Positions 13,308 through 25,900 are shown, counted from the first letter of the stretch. The stretch is 64,000 nucleotides of DNA from Seiridium cupressi (GCA_036674765.1 JARVKI010000003.1:372001-436000), one strand, 5' to 3'. Numbers and translations are program-made. The notes: a model not told the origin generated them from the letters alone.

Positions 13308-13915
13308 TCAGACGGTGTTGTCGTGGTACATGAATGCAATATCCCTCGGTCGTAGTCTGTTTCCCCGAACAAAGTCCTCGTCGCCTGGCGGCCTCTCGTC
13401 CTTTGTGTTACTCGTGAGCATGGACTGTATACTCATGCAAACGCTCTCCACGTTCTGAACCGGGCTCCACCCCTGGCTGCCGAGGAGATCGAGACAGATG
13501 ATGCCGTTGGAGTAGATGTGCGGATGCATGGGTATCGGGCGACTGTCTGTCTTGTGAAAGGTGACTTCTGGGGGTTCTGCCCAAGTGGTTGGTTAGTTGA
13601 TTGCGTTTTTCGCGGGGGAGCAAATAGTCGCATGGATTCTCCTACCAATGGGATATGACTGAGAAAACTTGAATTTCAATCTGTACGTTTGGCCGGCGTA
13701 AAGAGGATTCGAGTCAAGTACTTGGATGTCGAGTTGCCATTCCTCTAGATTATCGGCGGACACGAGCGTGATGCCCGGCGGCAGGCTGGCTGAGATCTGA
13801 TTGAAATCAGTAACTTGACACATACACGGACTCACGCGCTCAGAGGGCAGATGATTGCGGGACGTACCTTGGAAAGCTCTTTGCCCAGCCTCTTGATCCC
13901 CAACCCAGAGGCCAT
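13308..13915 (-). CDS. Ubiquitin-conjugating enzyme E2, UBE2W/Ubc16-like
   Basis: E2 enzyme passing ubiquitin from E1 to substrates or E3s. Exons 13915-13868, 13796-13646 and 13576-13308 join in phase to 155 residues, a single UBC fold. It starts MASGLGIKRLGKELSK. The catalytic region reads MHPHIYSNGIICLDLL with predicted active-site Cys94, followed by GWSPVQNVESVCMSIQSML. The HPH in place of the usual HPN, the short length and the C-terminal MYHDNTV match the UBE2W group. Human UBE2W attaches ubiquitin to protein N-termini; applying that activity here is an inference. Family assignment is strong, subgroup assignment fairly strong. Confidence 0.9.
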
Positions 13916-16253
13916 CGTGAAGGATTGTCTGTAAGGGCGACCAAGTGGGATGCTGTGATGATGTGTGGTGGTGGGGTCGTCGATAGGACGCGCCGAGCGA
14001 GTTCAAGTTTATCAACCAAGGAACCGAGCTCAAGACTAAAAGAGTGTTTCGCTTAGAATGGGTTCGGGTCTAAGCAGCCATGTCCACATGAATATCAAAG
14101 GTGGCAGCACTGGCAAAATGAGTATGTAGATGGTCTTCGGTTGCAGCGGCGGGTCAGGACCCTTGAGGATAGGCTGGGCTTGAGTTGCGTCGGGGTCCAA
14201 AAGTTGTTAGTCTGGTGATTGCTGTCCCAGCTTTGACGCTATGCCTGACCATTCCACTGGAACGATGCAAGGCAAGGGGGTGACACGGGCTTCCTAAACT
14301 GTGACCTCTTACATACCACGGCATCAGCTAGGTTAGTCCTCGATCACCGTCTTCCTTGTTTCTTGGTACAGTAGAGCCTCTGCATCGATTTCATGCTGTG
14401 TCGATATTGAAATGTTGCATTCTAGCTCGAGTTAGGCATTGGGATACTCTTTCACATTGTACCTGAGGCGCTATTCCGTCCGATGACAGCGGGCCGTCCA
14501 GATTTGACTCCTCTGCGGCAGCCGCGTCCAGGGGGTCTTACTATGGTACAGGCAGCGATAGAGAAGCCGGCAGCCGGCTACCCTACAATGTAGTCAATTG
14601 CAGCACAGCATTATTCATTGTGGTCATTGCAGGCTGACCTACATTGATCTGCCTACAGGTGCCTTGCTTGCAGGCTCGTAGTGTCAAAACACTTTGTCTC
14701 TGTTCGTCTTCCTCTAGCCGTCACCACAAGTGCTACTGCAATCGCTCACTTGCAGTCGTTATGGGCATTGCCCCGACCCTTTCACAGCACGTGGTATTAG
14801 CAGGCTGTACGTCGCGAAGCACCTCACGAGGATACACGTAGGAGTGTGATTTATAGCTACCATCATACCTTCTTCCAACAATCCTCCCGTCAATTTAGCC
14901 GCAGGAGGCTACAAGCGTAGCAGCACCTGTTTGGGCTAGTTGATCTAGTCACAAGAATAATTATGTAGTCCAACGACTGGCGACCTTGGTTGTAAGTCTC
15001 ACAAGCACATGGTGAGGATCCTAAATAAGCCTCCAGTGTTCGTGTTTGACCTATGATCTCAAAGTGTTTCCCCCCCCCCCCCCCCCCGACTCCGCTGGAC
15101 CAACCGTGCCGTGGCTACTACTCTCGGGCTCCCATTGCTGTGCTGGGGTCATCTAATGGAAAAAGGATTCGACTGTGACATCTTTGCGCCGAGTGCAAGT
15201 GGGCATCAACCCCCGTGTCGTATCCGATGACCGATGACATTAGACACGTAGTGAGTAACCTTTCAAAGCGGTTGACGAAAAGCCGTCGTTGGCGTTCAAG
15301 TGAGGGAGCCAGTCATTCAGATGGCTGTACTTCTCCTGAATCAGCCACACCGACGACCAATGAAGGGGAGCTGCCCTTGTTGTCCCCTTGCTGGGTTCCC
15401 GCCCAGGCTGATCAACGCTGTCCCAGGCCGGCGGCTGAGCATGGCCGGGACTGTTAGATGGGTGGACAAGGCTCACTCTCACGGAGTGTGCGTGCGGGTT
15501 ACTGGTGCTGCGACCAAGCACAGTACCTGCCTAGGCAATTTCGCGTGGCACCACCATACTAGGCTGTGCACTGCGACTTCACATGGGAGAGCTCACTGGC
15601 TTTTCTTGCGCGAGGCAGACGTCAGAATTTGTTCTGCTCTCGACGCCCTGGGTTTTGGCTTCATAAATGACTTGATCTCCTTATCACACCCATTGCCGCT
15701 CGCTCTTCACAGCAATACCTCAGCTAATCACGACCCATTATTAGGTAGTTTTGGCCCCCGCAACACCAACGACAAGGCAGCTGAACCCCTCATTGCCCGT
15801 TCAAGCCAAGAAACGGCGTCCCCTCTATCTGAACTGACACTCTACACTAGTAGAGAGCAGGAGCTCCCCAAAGCCTTGTGGTGAAACTTGCCTAACACCC
15901 AACTCTTGCAACTTGCCAGACGCGCGACTCTCTTGTCACTATCTCCTTCGTTGCAGCTTTGGGCGATTTCATCATCACTGCGAAATATATCTGGCGACCA
16001 TCAGCAGCTTCATTCAGAGCGCCCCACCTTATCGTTCGCTCATATCCTAGCTGTCTCTGCCACTGGCAGGGTTCGCAACAGCAAGCACAATGAGCTGTAG
16101 GTCGTCCTGTCGCACCTTTGATGCGCCTACGTGTCATTTGTCAAGAACTGCCTCGGCGTAACGCCATCCTCTTTTCTCATCTCCGATGTCAGATGGCGAG
16201 GCGCATCCCCGCCATCTCGTACCTTGATACTACAGTCGCTAACCTCTAAACCT
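13916..16253. other. Intergenic region upstream of Ubc and kinase genes
   Basis: About 2.3 kb between divergent genes, holding the Ubc promoter on the left and the kinase promoter and 5' UTR on the right. It contains an 18-C run at 15070-15087. Several open frames exist (for example 15300-15884) but none shows a domain, signal peptide or splice-supported continuation. Confidence 0.45.
15070..15087 (+). repeat. Homopolymer run of 18 C
   Basis: An uninterrupted run of 18 cytosines, about 1.17 kb upstream of the kinase start. Such runs are length-variable and can adopt i-motif or G-quadruplex structures, but no function can be read from the sequence. The exact length could also be a sequencing artefact. 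Confidence 0.85.
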
Positions 16254-17586
16254 ATGTCTACAGTCACAGGAATGCTTAGTCGGCTCCAAGGCCAGCCAGA
16301 AAGCTATGACAAGAAAGCCAAATACCGATTCGGGCGAACGCTCGGCGCCGGCACCTATGGTATCGTTCGAGAAGCAGATGGTCCCACAGGGAAGGTAGCC
16401 ATCAAGATTATCCTGAAGAAAAATGTCAAGGGAAACGAGAGAATGGTCTGGGACGAGCTGGACATGCTTCAGCGTCTTAAGCACCCCCATATTGTCCGTT
16501 TCGTGGACTGGTTCGAATCGAGGGACAAGTACTACATCGTCACCGAGCTTGCTACTGGCGGGGAATTATTCGATCGGATTTGCGAGCAGGGCAAGTTTAC
16601 GGAGAAGGATGCCTCTCAGACTATCAAGCAAGTGCTCACTGCCGTCGACTACCTGCATCGCAACAATGTCGTCCACAGAGGTGAACTTCCTTTTCGACAT
16701 CCACCCATCAGGGACTGCTTGCTGACACCATACTAGACCTGAAACCGGAGAACCTCCTCTACCTTAGTAAAAAGCCCGACTCTGATCTTGTGCTTGCCGA
16801 CTTTGGTATCGCGAAGATGCTGGACACCAAGGACGAGGTGCTCACCACCATGGCCGGTTCCTTCGGCTATGCGGCGCCTGAAGTGATGCTCAAGAAGGGC
16901 CACGGCAAGCCCGTAGATATGTGGTCTATGGGCGTAATCACTTACACTCTGTTATGCGGCTACTCGCCATTCCGGTCGGAGAACCTACAAGATCTCATTG
17001 ACGAGTGCAGCAATGCTCAAGTTGTCTTCCACGAGAGGTACTGGAAGGATGTAAGCGACGATGCAAAGGAGTTCATTCTGCGTCTACTGCAGCCCGATGC
17101 AGAGAACCGATCGACAAGCCAGGTATGTTGGCATTCAGACACTGGCGACAAGATTGATCAAATGAACAAGCTAATGACAAAACACAGCAAGCATTGAATC
17201 ATTCCTGGCTCAAGGGTGAGACTGCTACGGACCACAACTTGCTACCAGAGATCAAGGCATACATGGCCAAGGCCCGCCTCAAGCGTGGTATCGAGATGGT
17301 CAAGCTGGCAAATCGCATTGAGGCACTCAAGTTACAAGAGGACGACCCTGAGAACCCTGATTTTCCAGCAGACTCCAAGGGGGCCGCGCAGGATGCTACA
17401 GGTTCATCTTCGCCTGCCAAGGAGAAGAAGTCGCTCAGTCGTATTGCAAGAGGCGCCATCTTCCGTGAGATTGTCCTGGCCAAGGTCCGAGAAATGAAGG
17501 AGCAGGAGCAGACACTGAAGGTCAAGGAAGAGGCCGAAAAGGAGGCCCGTAGGAAGAGCTTCAACGGATCTCGTGACTCGGCGTAG
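16254..17586 (+). CDS. Calcium/calmodulin-dependent protein kinase (CaMK1-like)
   Basis: Serine/threonine kinase predicted to act downstream of Ca2+/calmodulin. Exons 16254-16680, 16737-17122 and 17188-17586 join in phase to 403 residues. Kinase landmarks: glycine loop LGAGTYG (31-36), Lys51 in VAIK, Asp143 of HRDLKPEN (its codon is split by intron 1), DFG at 164-166, YAAPEVM and [20 protein letters not shown]. The kinase domain ends near residue 280 at LNHSWL. A basic helical segment ([19 protein letters not shown]) follows, then a charged coiled-coil-like tail ending [15 protein letters not shown]. The autoinhibitory/calmodulin-binding role of the segment after the kinase is inferred from family layout. 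The frame is open upstream to 16131, but [21 protein letters not shown] matches the usual fungal start. Confidence 0.92.
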
Positions 17587-18336
17587 AAGCATGGGCTGTG
17601 TCGGGGAAGTCGAGGGCTCACGAAAGAAGGGGGGTGCCATCGGGCCTCGTGGCAGGCGTCCTCCATGGTATGCAATCAAGATCTGTTTCGGGAAGGGTTG
17701 GGACCGAAGCAAAAATTCTACAGCAGCGTTTGTCGTTCTTGGGTCGTCCGATCCGCCGGGTATTCATTTGACAGTTGTATGGGCGTCAGATTCACCAAGC
17801 CCCAGCTGGGCGGGGGGAGGGGACTACAGTGTCAACAAATTATGAATTTCTAAACATGAATCACCATGACCTCTTTTCTAATGAACATGTCTCGATTATG
17901 ACTTCCAACATGAAGTCATCACGTAGAGGGCTCTCCAGGCGACTGCTGTAATGATATTTACTCAAATATAGTCATTTATGATCATATTGGCTAAGATATC
18001 TTAGCTTGAAGTAGTATATAATTATACAAGAGGTAGAATGACCATATATCTCTAATCCCAGATCGTATCAATCATTCATGAATTATTTCGTGCTGCGCCA
18101 CGCCATGCAGAGAAGCAAAGATTTTCGAGAATCTCAAATATGACAGCACAACACTGGGTGTCTATAGACAACCAATAGCGCCGCCATTCCACTGCAAACT
18201 TCCTAGCGGGAAAGAAAAGATATACTCCACGTTTCCTTGGATGCAGAAAGACAAATAGCCACCGCCTTGCGCCTTTCCATCCAGGACAGAGAGGGAATAC
18301 TGAAATACCCGTGCAAACCTAAAATACAACGTAAAC
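17587..18336. other. Intergenic between convergent genes
   Basis: About 750 bp of 3' flanks of the kinase and the serine-rich protein gene. AT-rich from about 17820. No coding feature seen. Confidence 0.45.
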
Positions 18337-19884
18337 TCAAGTCTTGAGCTCGCTCAAAACCTGTTCTCTGAGCACCTCGTACCTCCGGCTATCAAACCTC
18401 TTCCTCTGCCAGCCGTTCGAACGGAGCCTCTCGATTCGCTTCTGCAGAGCTTCGTCCCCGTTGCTTCGCATGCTGAGCTGGCTTGCTGAGCGGGGCGGGA
18501 GTACGGAAGAAGAGGTTGTGGAGCACACACTTCCACTTCGACTTCGGTCCCACGCTTCGGGATGACCGCCGAAGAGCGACATACGCGCCGTCAAATCGAA
18601 ACTCGAGTTATTGCCGAAAGAGTCTTTGAACTGCTGCGAGAGCGCTTTTTCGAGCGTGCGCGGAGTCAGCGCTGCGGAACCCGGTGGGCTGAGCTGCTCC
18701 TCCGTATCGGAGGTAGATGCTGATGACGAGGAGCTGCCACTATGCGTCAAGCCGGGCTCGCACGGGACATCTGGCATTATGGGCGTCCCCGGAACCTCGG
18801 GGATCTCGTCCGACTCCGTCATCAATGTGTCAATATTGTCGCGGTGCCAGGCTACTTGGGATCGGAGCGCGGAAAGTTGCGCAATGATCCGATTCATTGA
18901 TCGAGTCTGAAGAAAGGCCTCTAGATCGAACGCGTCTTCGATCTGGTTCTCCTCTGGAACTGGTTTCAGGACAGGAGATGGCGAAATTTGTGACTTGGTT
19001 TGTTCCATCGGCTTTGAAGTAATAGTCTCTGCTGCCTTTGGGGTAGGGTGAGCCATCACTGGATCGGTAGGAAATCCTGATTGGCCAAAGAGACTATAAT
19101 CTGCCTCCCACCCGAGAGTAGGGCTGTCTGGCCTGATATAAGGCTCAGGTTGCCAATTGTTCTTGGGGATCTCGATTTCTGGCAAGCCAGAGAACGACAC
19201 TTTCTTCTTCTTCTTCGGCTTGGCTATTTGCTTTCTCGCCTTCAAATCTTCCACAGAAGAAAACGAATTTCGTGGCGACGATGGCGTTGTGCAAACTGAT
19301 GACGAACTCGAGCTACCCGACCTCGACGGTGAGTCAAGACTAGGACTTGCTGAATCCGAAGAAGCCGACCTCGTCTTCTCTATGGCCGCCTCCTCGGCCT
19401 TTTTAATCAGCGCCGAAGCCTTGTCATAATGCTCACGTGCGTCGTCCAGCAACTTGGTGCGGTATGCTGAAGATTGCGACAGAGGTAGCGCACACATCTC
19501 TGAAGATAACGCGGCGTAAACATGAAGGTACACCAGGTGTAGTGTCTCAACATTGGAACTTTCCCTCACGCTGTCCAGGATCTCGCAGCATCTTGCTGAG
19601 CAGGTGCGGTATTTGCGACTCACATACTTGCGCTTGACCTCGTTGATGGCCATCCTCCAATCCTTCGCGGTTTCTGGCAGGTCCCGTGTTATGGCCGGTG
19701 GCGAAATTGATAGCCGTTTCGTGGGCTTGATCAAGGGTAGTGAATACTGTCGATGGTGGCCAAGAACCACTGGGCCATGAGACGCCATGACCGAAGCTGG
19801 TCTCTTTGCACCTGGCGGACTGATGAGAACACTTGATCGGTTCGTTGTCGACGAAGGCAGTAGAAGAGGGATTAGTCCTCCCAT
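18337..19884 (-). CDS. Conserved-looking fungal protein of unknown function, Ser-rich
   Basis: Intronless 515-residue frame; I do not recognise the family. Residues ~70-170 are helical (KDWRMAINEVKRKYVSRKY, LHLVYLHVYAALSSEM, DDAREHYDKASALIKKAEE) and look like a TPR- or MIT-like helical bundle. A long Ser-rich disordered part follows (~175-220). Near residue 227 a basic patch runs into KKKVSFSGLPEIEIP; the KVSF agrees with the RVxF docking motif for protein phosphatase 1. Another predicted helix lies near 330-350 (NRIIAQLSALRSQVAWHRDN), followed by further Ser/Pro-rich sequence and a basic helical C-terminus (RIERLRSNGWQRKRFDSRRYEVLREQVLSELKT split here only by motif). It is probably a nuclear or cytosolic adaptor, but no function can be assigned. 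Confidence 0.75.
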   Translation of the reverse strand: MGGLIPLLLPSSTTNRSSVLISPPGAKRPASVMASHGPVVLGHHRQYSLPLIKPTKRLSISPPAITRDLPETAKDWRMAINEVKRKYVSRKYRTCSARCCEILDSVRESSNVETLHLVYLHVYAALSSEMCALPLSQSSAYRTKLLDDAREHYDKASALIKKAEEAAIEKTRSASSDSASPSLDSPSRSGSSSSSSVCTTPSSPRNSFSSVEDLKARKQIAKPKKKKKVSFSGLPEIEIPKNNWQPEPYIRPDSPTLGWEADYSLFGQSGFPTDPVMAHPTPKAAETITSKPMEQTKSQISPSPVLKPVPEENQIEDAFDLEAFLQTRSMNRIIAQLSALRSQVAWHRDNIDTLMTESDEIPEVPGTPIMPDVPCEPGLTHSGSSSSSASTSDTEEQLSPPGSAALTPRTLEKALSQQFKDSFGNNSSFDLTARMSLFGGHPEAWDRSRSGSVCSTTSSSVLPPRSASQLSMRSNGDEALQKRIERLRSNGWQRKRFDSRRYEVLREQVLSELKT

Positions 19885-22800
19885 GGTGACTGCAGTTTAT
19901 TTTGTGTGGCGATAGATGGTCTAACTTGGATGAGGCTTACACGGCCTTCAGCTGCTGTCGCTTTGTACTCAATGGCGTAAAGCCTCGATGCTTCCTTCGT
20001 CCGATACCGTCATCCGGTGATACAGCACAGGAGCAGATGTTTCGGCCTATCGATCCTTAAGATAATGGGAGCAATCGTCTGAAAGTTGCAGAGGGCCCAA
20101 CTTGACTTCCCTTACAGGACGTGGACTGGAAGTAGAAATATCCTTAAGTTTCGGAAAGAATGGCTCTGTGATGCTGTTGCCCGGTAGGGTAAGACACAAG
20201 CCAGAGCTTCCGTACCTCGACTTAGGAATGAAGTGGCTGTGCGGGCGGCGACAAAGCTGGGGCAACCCAGGACTTTGGAAACTCCAGCGTTTCGAGAGCA
20301 AGGTGCGGTCCAGAACCGTCCGCGCTTACTGCCGACTCCAGGGCGTAGATATGATCAATGAAGAATCCCGGTATCCCACCTCGAATTCCGTTGTTTCGTC
20401 TGAAGTAGTCCTTCGGTGCTCCCCGGATCCAACCAGCGCCGTTCCGCAGTGAATGGTATCGAATCTACAAGGGTTTATTTTTGGTGTCTCACGGAATATG
20501 AACGGGAAGAAATGTATGAGTAATGATTCAAATGTTGTCGTGCTGGACTTTAAGCGCGCCCGTCCAATACAACAAGAATGTTTAAGATCAAGAGACGCTT
20601 GAGATTGGCGGGTGAGCTTGAAACCTAACGGTGGTGAACCAGAAATGACAAGCAAGCAGCAAGGTACGCTCAGATGCGATGGCGGTGGGTATGGTAAATG
20701 ATATTGAGATACGACACTGAGCGAAGATCTCCTGGAGACGCTGACGCACATATACAATGGAGCAGAGATAAAGATTGCAAGAGGCACAGCACAGGCCTTC
20801 CAGGGCTTCCTGGCAGCAGGGTATATGCCCTTTAACTAGTATCTTCACCTTTTCTAGCCAGGGCACAGGAGATGCGCCGACCGGATTGGGCCTTGCTCAT
20901 CCCCGGGGACTGCGGTCTGGTCAGACCAAATTCGCACAACTCAGCCAATCGAGATGGAGCAGATCTGGGCCACATCTCGTTTTAGTGGTGCCCAAGCAAA
21001 GCAAAGCAAAGCAAAGCCACGAAAACAAGAACGTCCTGGCGTGCAGGAGAGGTCGGCTACCGTTGGCCCCGTTGCAGCAGGACAAGCAAAGGTTCGCATC
21101 GCTTAGCACTTAGCGCAGGATCCCGCCCGCCGCCATGACCGTTGCTAAAGTAGCTCAGGGATTGTACTGCGTTAGCCCCTTTCCTTCTGCCGGCACCATC
21201 GATGGCATTCTGCAGGAGGCTGGAGTCCTCTTGCTCTGCACCCAGGCTTCCCCTGGCGACAACAGGGCATCATTGAGTGCGCCGGCGACGCAAAACTTGA
21301 CAGCAGGACAGTGGGCAACTTGTCCTTGCCCCTGCCGCATGCGTCTCAACGAGCCCCGGTGAAGGATTCTCCCTGCTGTCGATCTCCGAGACTTTGCGCC
21401 ATCGCAGCCGATGTAACTTTCGTCGTCGAGTGCTTGGGGCTTTTCCCATCGCCATGACGAGTCTTGCTTCGAGCAGGATGCGCCTTGCGCTCATTGTCGG
21501 TTCTACGAGTCGACGCGACAGTTTTTGAGATTGCACATCGGCTGCCACGCACGAACGGTGGGCGCCCTCCATTCTGAAGACGACAACTAGCAACGAACGC
21601 TCTGTCGCCTTGAAACACGGAAAACCCATGGCGCCATGCTGCGGGCTGCAACTTGGTACATGAAGGGGTCTCGAGCTCGTCAATGCGCACGGAGCCCACG
21701 TTGAGCCAGCACCATCTTGGTACTCAATCCATCGCCTAGCACCAGCTTCTGTGGCTCGCATGCAACCTCCACGACCTTCACTGCCCCCTTTAGTTTGGCG
21801 TGGGCTGCAACCGCACTGACCCTTCGCTCTGCCATGCCCGCATGCATGCACAAGCGTTGCTCAAATCACGAAGCTTTCTTTGCTTCACTGTAGCACCAAT
21901 GCGATACTGAGTGTCCGAGCGGCGGGGTGGCTGCAGCTTTGTTTCAATGGGTGGTAGGAAATATCTAGCATCGATTTCTGTGAGGGGCGTCCGCGACCAG
22001 GGATATATCGTGGGTTATTGTCCGTTATGAAACATGAACATTGGGTAAACAAACTTGAGCCACATCATCTTCAGTAGAGCTTGGTGGCGTCACTAGAAAG
22101 AAGCGAAGCTGGATAAAGACAGCGGGAATACTTAGCCGAACCTAATAGATCCAGTAGTTCAACCACATCCTCGTATATCATTTAGTGACTGCTCGTTGAT
22201 GTTGAGCATATGGGTCGGTATCCCCAACTCACAAAAACGGGCAGGTCTGTTGCTCTGTGGCCTAGATTGAGGAACTGGATCCATTACGAGCCACTGCCAA
22301 TGCTTTTCTTTTCCAAGGTTCGTGCTACAGACATCACCAGCACTCCCTGAAAGAGAACAATGATGTACCTCGAATTTTGAGCATTGACCTGCAAAGCTAC
22401 ACATGACTGCTCAGATTGATCACAAGTCAGTGTAAATTGACGATAGCAACAAACACCGAATCAACTAGAACCTGACCCCGGAAATGGAACCCCGCTAAAG
22501 TAACATTGAATTTGCTGAACCCTGGTCGATAATCCGAGAACTCAATCACTTGGATTGAAATTGGCGCCACCTCGACAAGGATTTCAATCTGACACTTACA
22601 CCCTGGGTTCATAGGAGGATCTTAATCTACTGTATTGCGCAATGGTGAGCTGTGACCTTAAAAAAAAGCTCCGCCCATCGTACATTGCATCACTCCACTA
22701 GCGTAACACCTATTGAGTTAGCCGCTCGCTATCAAGATAGATATCAACATCGAGGCAGTTGAGCACATACATATAATGTTTAGATATCATACCCGAGGGG

Positions 22801-23476
22801 CAAGCCAGCTACGCACAGCCTTTCTCACTTGCTCAAGTGCCAGTCAAGATACCAACGCACCAGTCTGGCGGAAGCAAGGTCCTTCGGTGCTCAGACAAAC
22901 GCCTTTGGTCAGCATCAGACTCTTGATCGTGTTATCTCGGCCAGGTCCAAACATATCATCTTTGTAGGATCCGGACCAGCAACCCGCCTCCCACGGGCGA
23001 CCGCTTCCTTGTAGGACATCTCAAGCTGGGAGACGCGACCTCTTTTATTGTGACCAAATCCTTGGTTCGTGGTTCATCGTTGTGAGAGAACCCCGACTCG
23101 GTGCAAGCGGAGCCCGGAGCGATCTGAGCACTCCAGGCTGCATGTCGTGGAGCCAGTCGCATCGCATTTGGAGGACTGAAGCAACAAACCCACCGACGTC
23201 CTGGAGTTGCGGTGTAACTGATATGTGATCGATGTATAATGTAACATGGCAATTGGCCAATCACGAAGCAGAACCAAAGATGTGTATAGTTTGTTTTGCA
23301 GCACACAAGACGAGATGAACCTGCTGCGAACAGTTGGTCAAGTCGCAGCGCATGGAGAATGTAACAAACGCAACGAACTCTTGCCAGAAATAAACTAAGC
23401 CATTTTCGGCCTTCCGTGTCTATCATTTTGGCTTGGTATCTTTATTGTGCTGTATGATGGCTACGGGGCGAGGCTC
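19885..23476. other. Long intergenic region without recognised gene
   Basis: About 3.6 kb between the Ser-rich protein gene and HTS1. The part next to 19884 should hold that gene's promoter. From about 20.8 to 21.9 kb it is relatively GC-rich with overlapping open frames on both strands (for example 21270-21851 minus), which look like chance frames: no domain, signal or splice continuity. A GCAAA microsatellite sits at 20996-21015. A non-coding transcript cannot be excluded. Confidence 0.45.
20996..21015. repeat. GCAAA microsatellite, 4 copies
   Basis: Four perfect copies of the pentamer GCAAA in the intergenic region. Simple repeat with no further signal. Confidence 0.9.
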
Positions 23477-25900
23477 TTATTGTTGCGGTTGTGCCTGCTG
23501 TTGGTTTGTATCATGGACTGGCGCAGCCGGTTCCACAGCAGCAGCAGTCTCACCAGGGCTGACTTCCTCCCCTCTGATCCCGTGGACTACCCGAAGACCC
23601 TCGGCCTTCATGGTCATCTCATCCAATTCCTTCTTGCGCTGCAGTCTACTCTTGACCTCCTCGGCCACATTGGCGAGATTTACAAGCACGCCTTCCTTTT
23701 CTGGATGTCCGTCGCTCAGTCCTAATTCCTTGATCTTGACCTGACCTTGCGCCAGCTCATCTTCGCCCAGAACGACAGCAAAAGGAACACCATTGCTCTC
23801 GGCGGCCTTGAACTGGTTCTGCAGCTTGGGCTTCACTTTGTAGAGAAACTCGGTCTAAAACCAGGCGGGTCGTATTAGCATAGCTGAAGTAGCATGGAGA
23901 AAGTAGAGATGTGTCCGGATGTTGCTACCGATAGTCACGAGCAATTCCACAGCTATGCCCAGCTAAGCGCGAGTCGTCCACAGAGGAACTGAGGGCGAGA
24001 CGCTCCAGGGCTCTTTTAGTGACAATGAGCCGTACTCAGCTGCCAGTACAAAGTGGGACGTCTCATGACTTTCGATAGCATCATTTGCAGACCATAATGC
24101 AACTCACCTTGACGCCAGCTTCCCATAAAGATGCCGCTACCGACATGCGCTCTTTTAGTAGTCCCTTGAAACCAGAGCCACCAAATGCCATGACATAGAC
24201 GTCAACATCGTTCCGTCGGACTGCTGCAGCGCTCTTGTCTGCCTCCATGCGGGCTTTTTCGATGGAGAAAATGCGCTCGATTCCGAAAGATATTCCAACG
24301 CATGGAATCTGATTCTTTCCACCCGAGAACATGCCTACCAAGTTGTCGTATCTACCACCTGCAGCGACACTGCCAATACCAACGGAGGGGTCGTCCGAGC
24401 GGTCGTCATCTGGATTCGTTGTTCCTTTCTTTCCCTTCTTCTTTGGCGCCGGTTGGACTTCCTCTGCTGACGGTGTTTCTGCTGGAGCCGATCCTTGGGT
24501 GACGGTCTCGTATATTAGGCCGTCGTAGTAGTCCAAGCCTCGTGCTAGGCTCAAGTCGAACGACACCGTGTCGAGCGCGTTGAAGTACTCAAGATACGAA
24601 AAGAGCAGGTCGAGATCATCCATACCCTTCTTCATCGACGCATTGGCTGATAGCTTCTCATCTGCACGTAGCTTCTCGAGTAGGTCTCGCTTTCCCTTCA
24701 GGGTCACCCATTCGCCAATGCGATCTGCGACCTCTTCGCTCAATCCCTTTTCTAACATTTCTTTCTTCACCTCCGTCCATGGGAGCTTATCTAGCTTGTC
24801 AACCGCCGAGGATATCGAACGAATCTTGTCCTCGGGCACGCCACAGGTCTCAAATATACCATCTAGAATCTTGCGGTGGTTCAGCTTGATTGTGAACGTC
24901 CCTTTCCAGCCTAGTCCGTCGAACACCTCGTTGATGATTCTGATGATTTCGGCGTCTGGTAGCATAGGGTCGTAGTTGGGCCCCGCAATATCGAAGTCGA
25001 CCTGGTAGAACTCTCGCATGCGCCCTTTGGTCATGGCCGGCTGGTCCCTTCTGTATACCTTGCCAATATGGTACCTCTTGATTTGTTGGACATCCTTGTT
25101 CATGGCAAGCCATCGTGCAAACGGTACAGTAAGGTCATAGCGCAAAGAACAGAGCTCTATATTCACAGGGTCACTGGGTCAGATACATTGGAGGCTGTTG
25201 GATTAGGGTATTTGCTCACCACCACCCTGATCTTCGAGGTTGTAAATAAGCTTCGAATCTGTGCACGTTAGACATTTGCAAACGACGCCCGGGTATCAAA
25301 TAGGGCTGTAAAAGCAAGCCGTTTCTCGTCGAACGTCGGCGGGGCAAGCTTCGTCGAAATAGATTGTAATCGACCTCTCACGTACCCTCGCCGTATTTTC
25401 CTGTCAGGATCTCTCGCAGTTCGAAGACCTGACACAGCGTAAGAAAATTTCCAAGCTTGGGGGGAAGAGCAATTGCACCTACTGGAGTGTCGATAGTCAC
25501 GCCTCCGTGTCTCTTGAAGACTTCAGTGATGGTGGAGAAGATCTTCTCCCGCAGAACCATGTCCTTGCCATCCCCTATGTCAGTCAGTATTTGAGCATGG
25601 TGTCCGCGCTGCCCACTCACAGTCTTTAGTGCCCTTGGGTGTTTTCAAGTCGAACTTGGGGCCTTTGGGCGCCATCTCGGGATCGGGTGGTTCTGTGAAG
25701 CTTGGAGAGGACAGAGTAGTGGAGGATCGCGGGGTAGTAGTGTGGATGTTGCACCTTGTCTGGGCTCGTATGCGGAGGGAGAGGTGTCGGAGGGATCGCG
25801 AGGGTCGTGCGCACCGGGAAAGGACGTGAATTGGAATATTCATCCAAGTATCTTGAGGTTGCCCGCAGCCCCTCACGGATGCGCGCAAAATGGAGATCAT
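23477..25900 (-). CDS. HTS1: Histidyl-tRNA synthetase, cytosolic and mitochondrial forms
   Basis: Class II synthetase charging tRNA-His. Six exons join in phase: 25900-25621, 25574-25483, 25428-25386, 25258-25220, 25156-24108 and 23854-23477, giving about 626 residues from the first Met or 551 from the internal Met at 25675. The segment between them is Arg/Ser/Thr-rich and lacks acids at first ([20 protein letters not shown]), a good mitochondrial presequence; [18 protein letters not shown] starts the cytosolic form. Conserved blocks: [36 protein letters not shown], motif 2 [21 protein letters not shown] region, [14 protein letters not shown], and motif 3 [10 protein letters not shown]. The C-terminal anticodon-binding domain includes [17 protein letters not shown], followed by a Glu/Ala/Gln tail. 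A further in-frame Met exists at 26011. Dual targeting from one gene is known for yeast HTS1; here it is inferred. Confidence 0.95.

Noticed and set aside
21270..21851. A 193-codon minus-strand frame in the GC-rich intergenic part.
   Set aside because: It overlaps other long frames on both strands, as expected for GC-rich DNA, and has no recognisable feature.
3987..25482. Three short introns (ATP3 3987-4040, HTS1 25429-25482, VPS33 10440-10505) are multiples of three and stop-free, as in retained-intron isoforms.
   Set aside because: Among about twenty short introns, two or three such cases are expected by chance, and the spliced forms restore the family sequences. No claim of regulated retention is justified.
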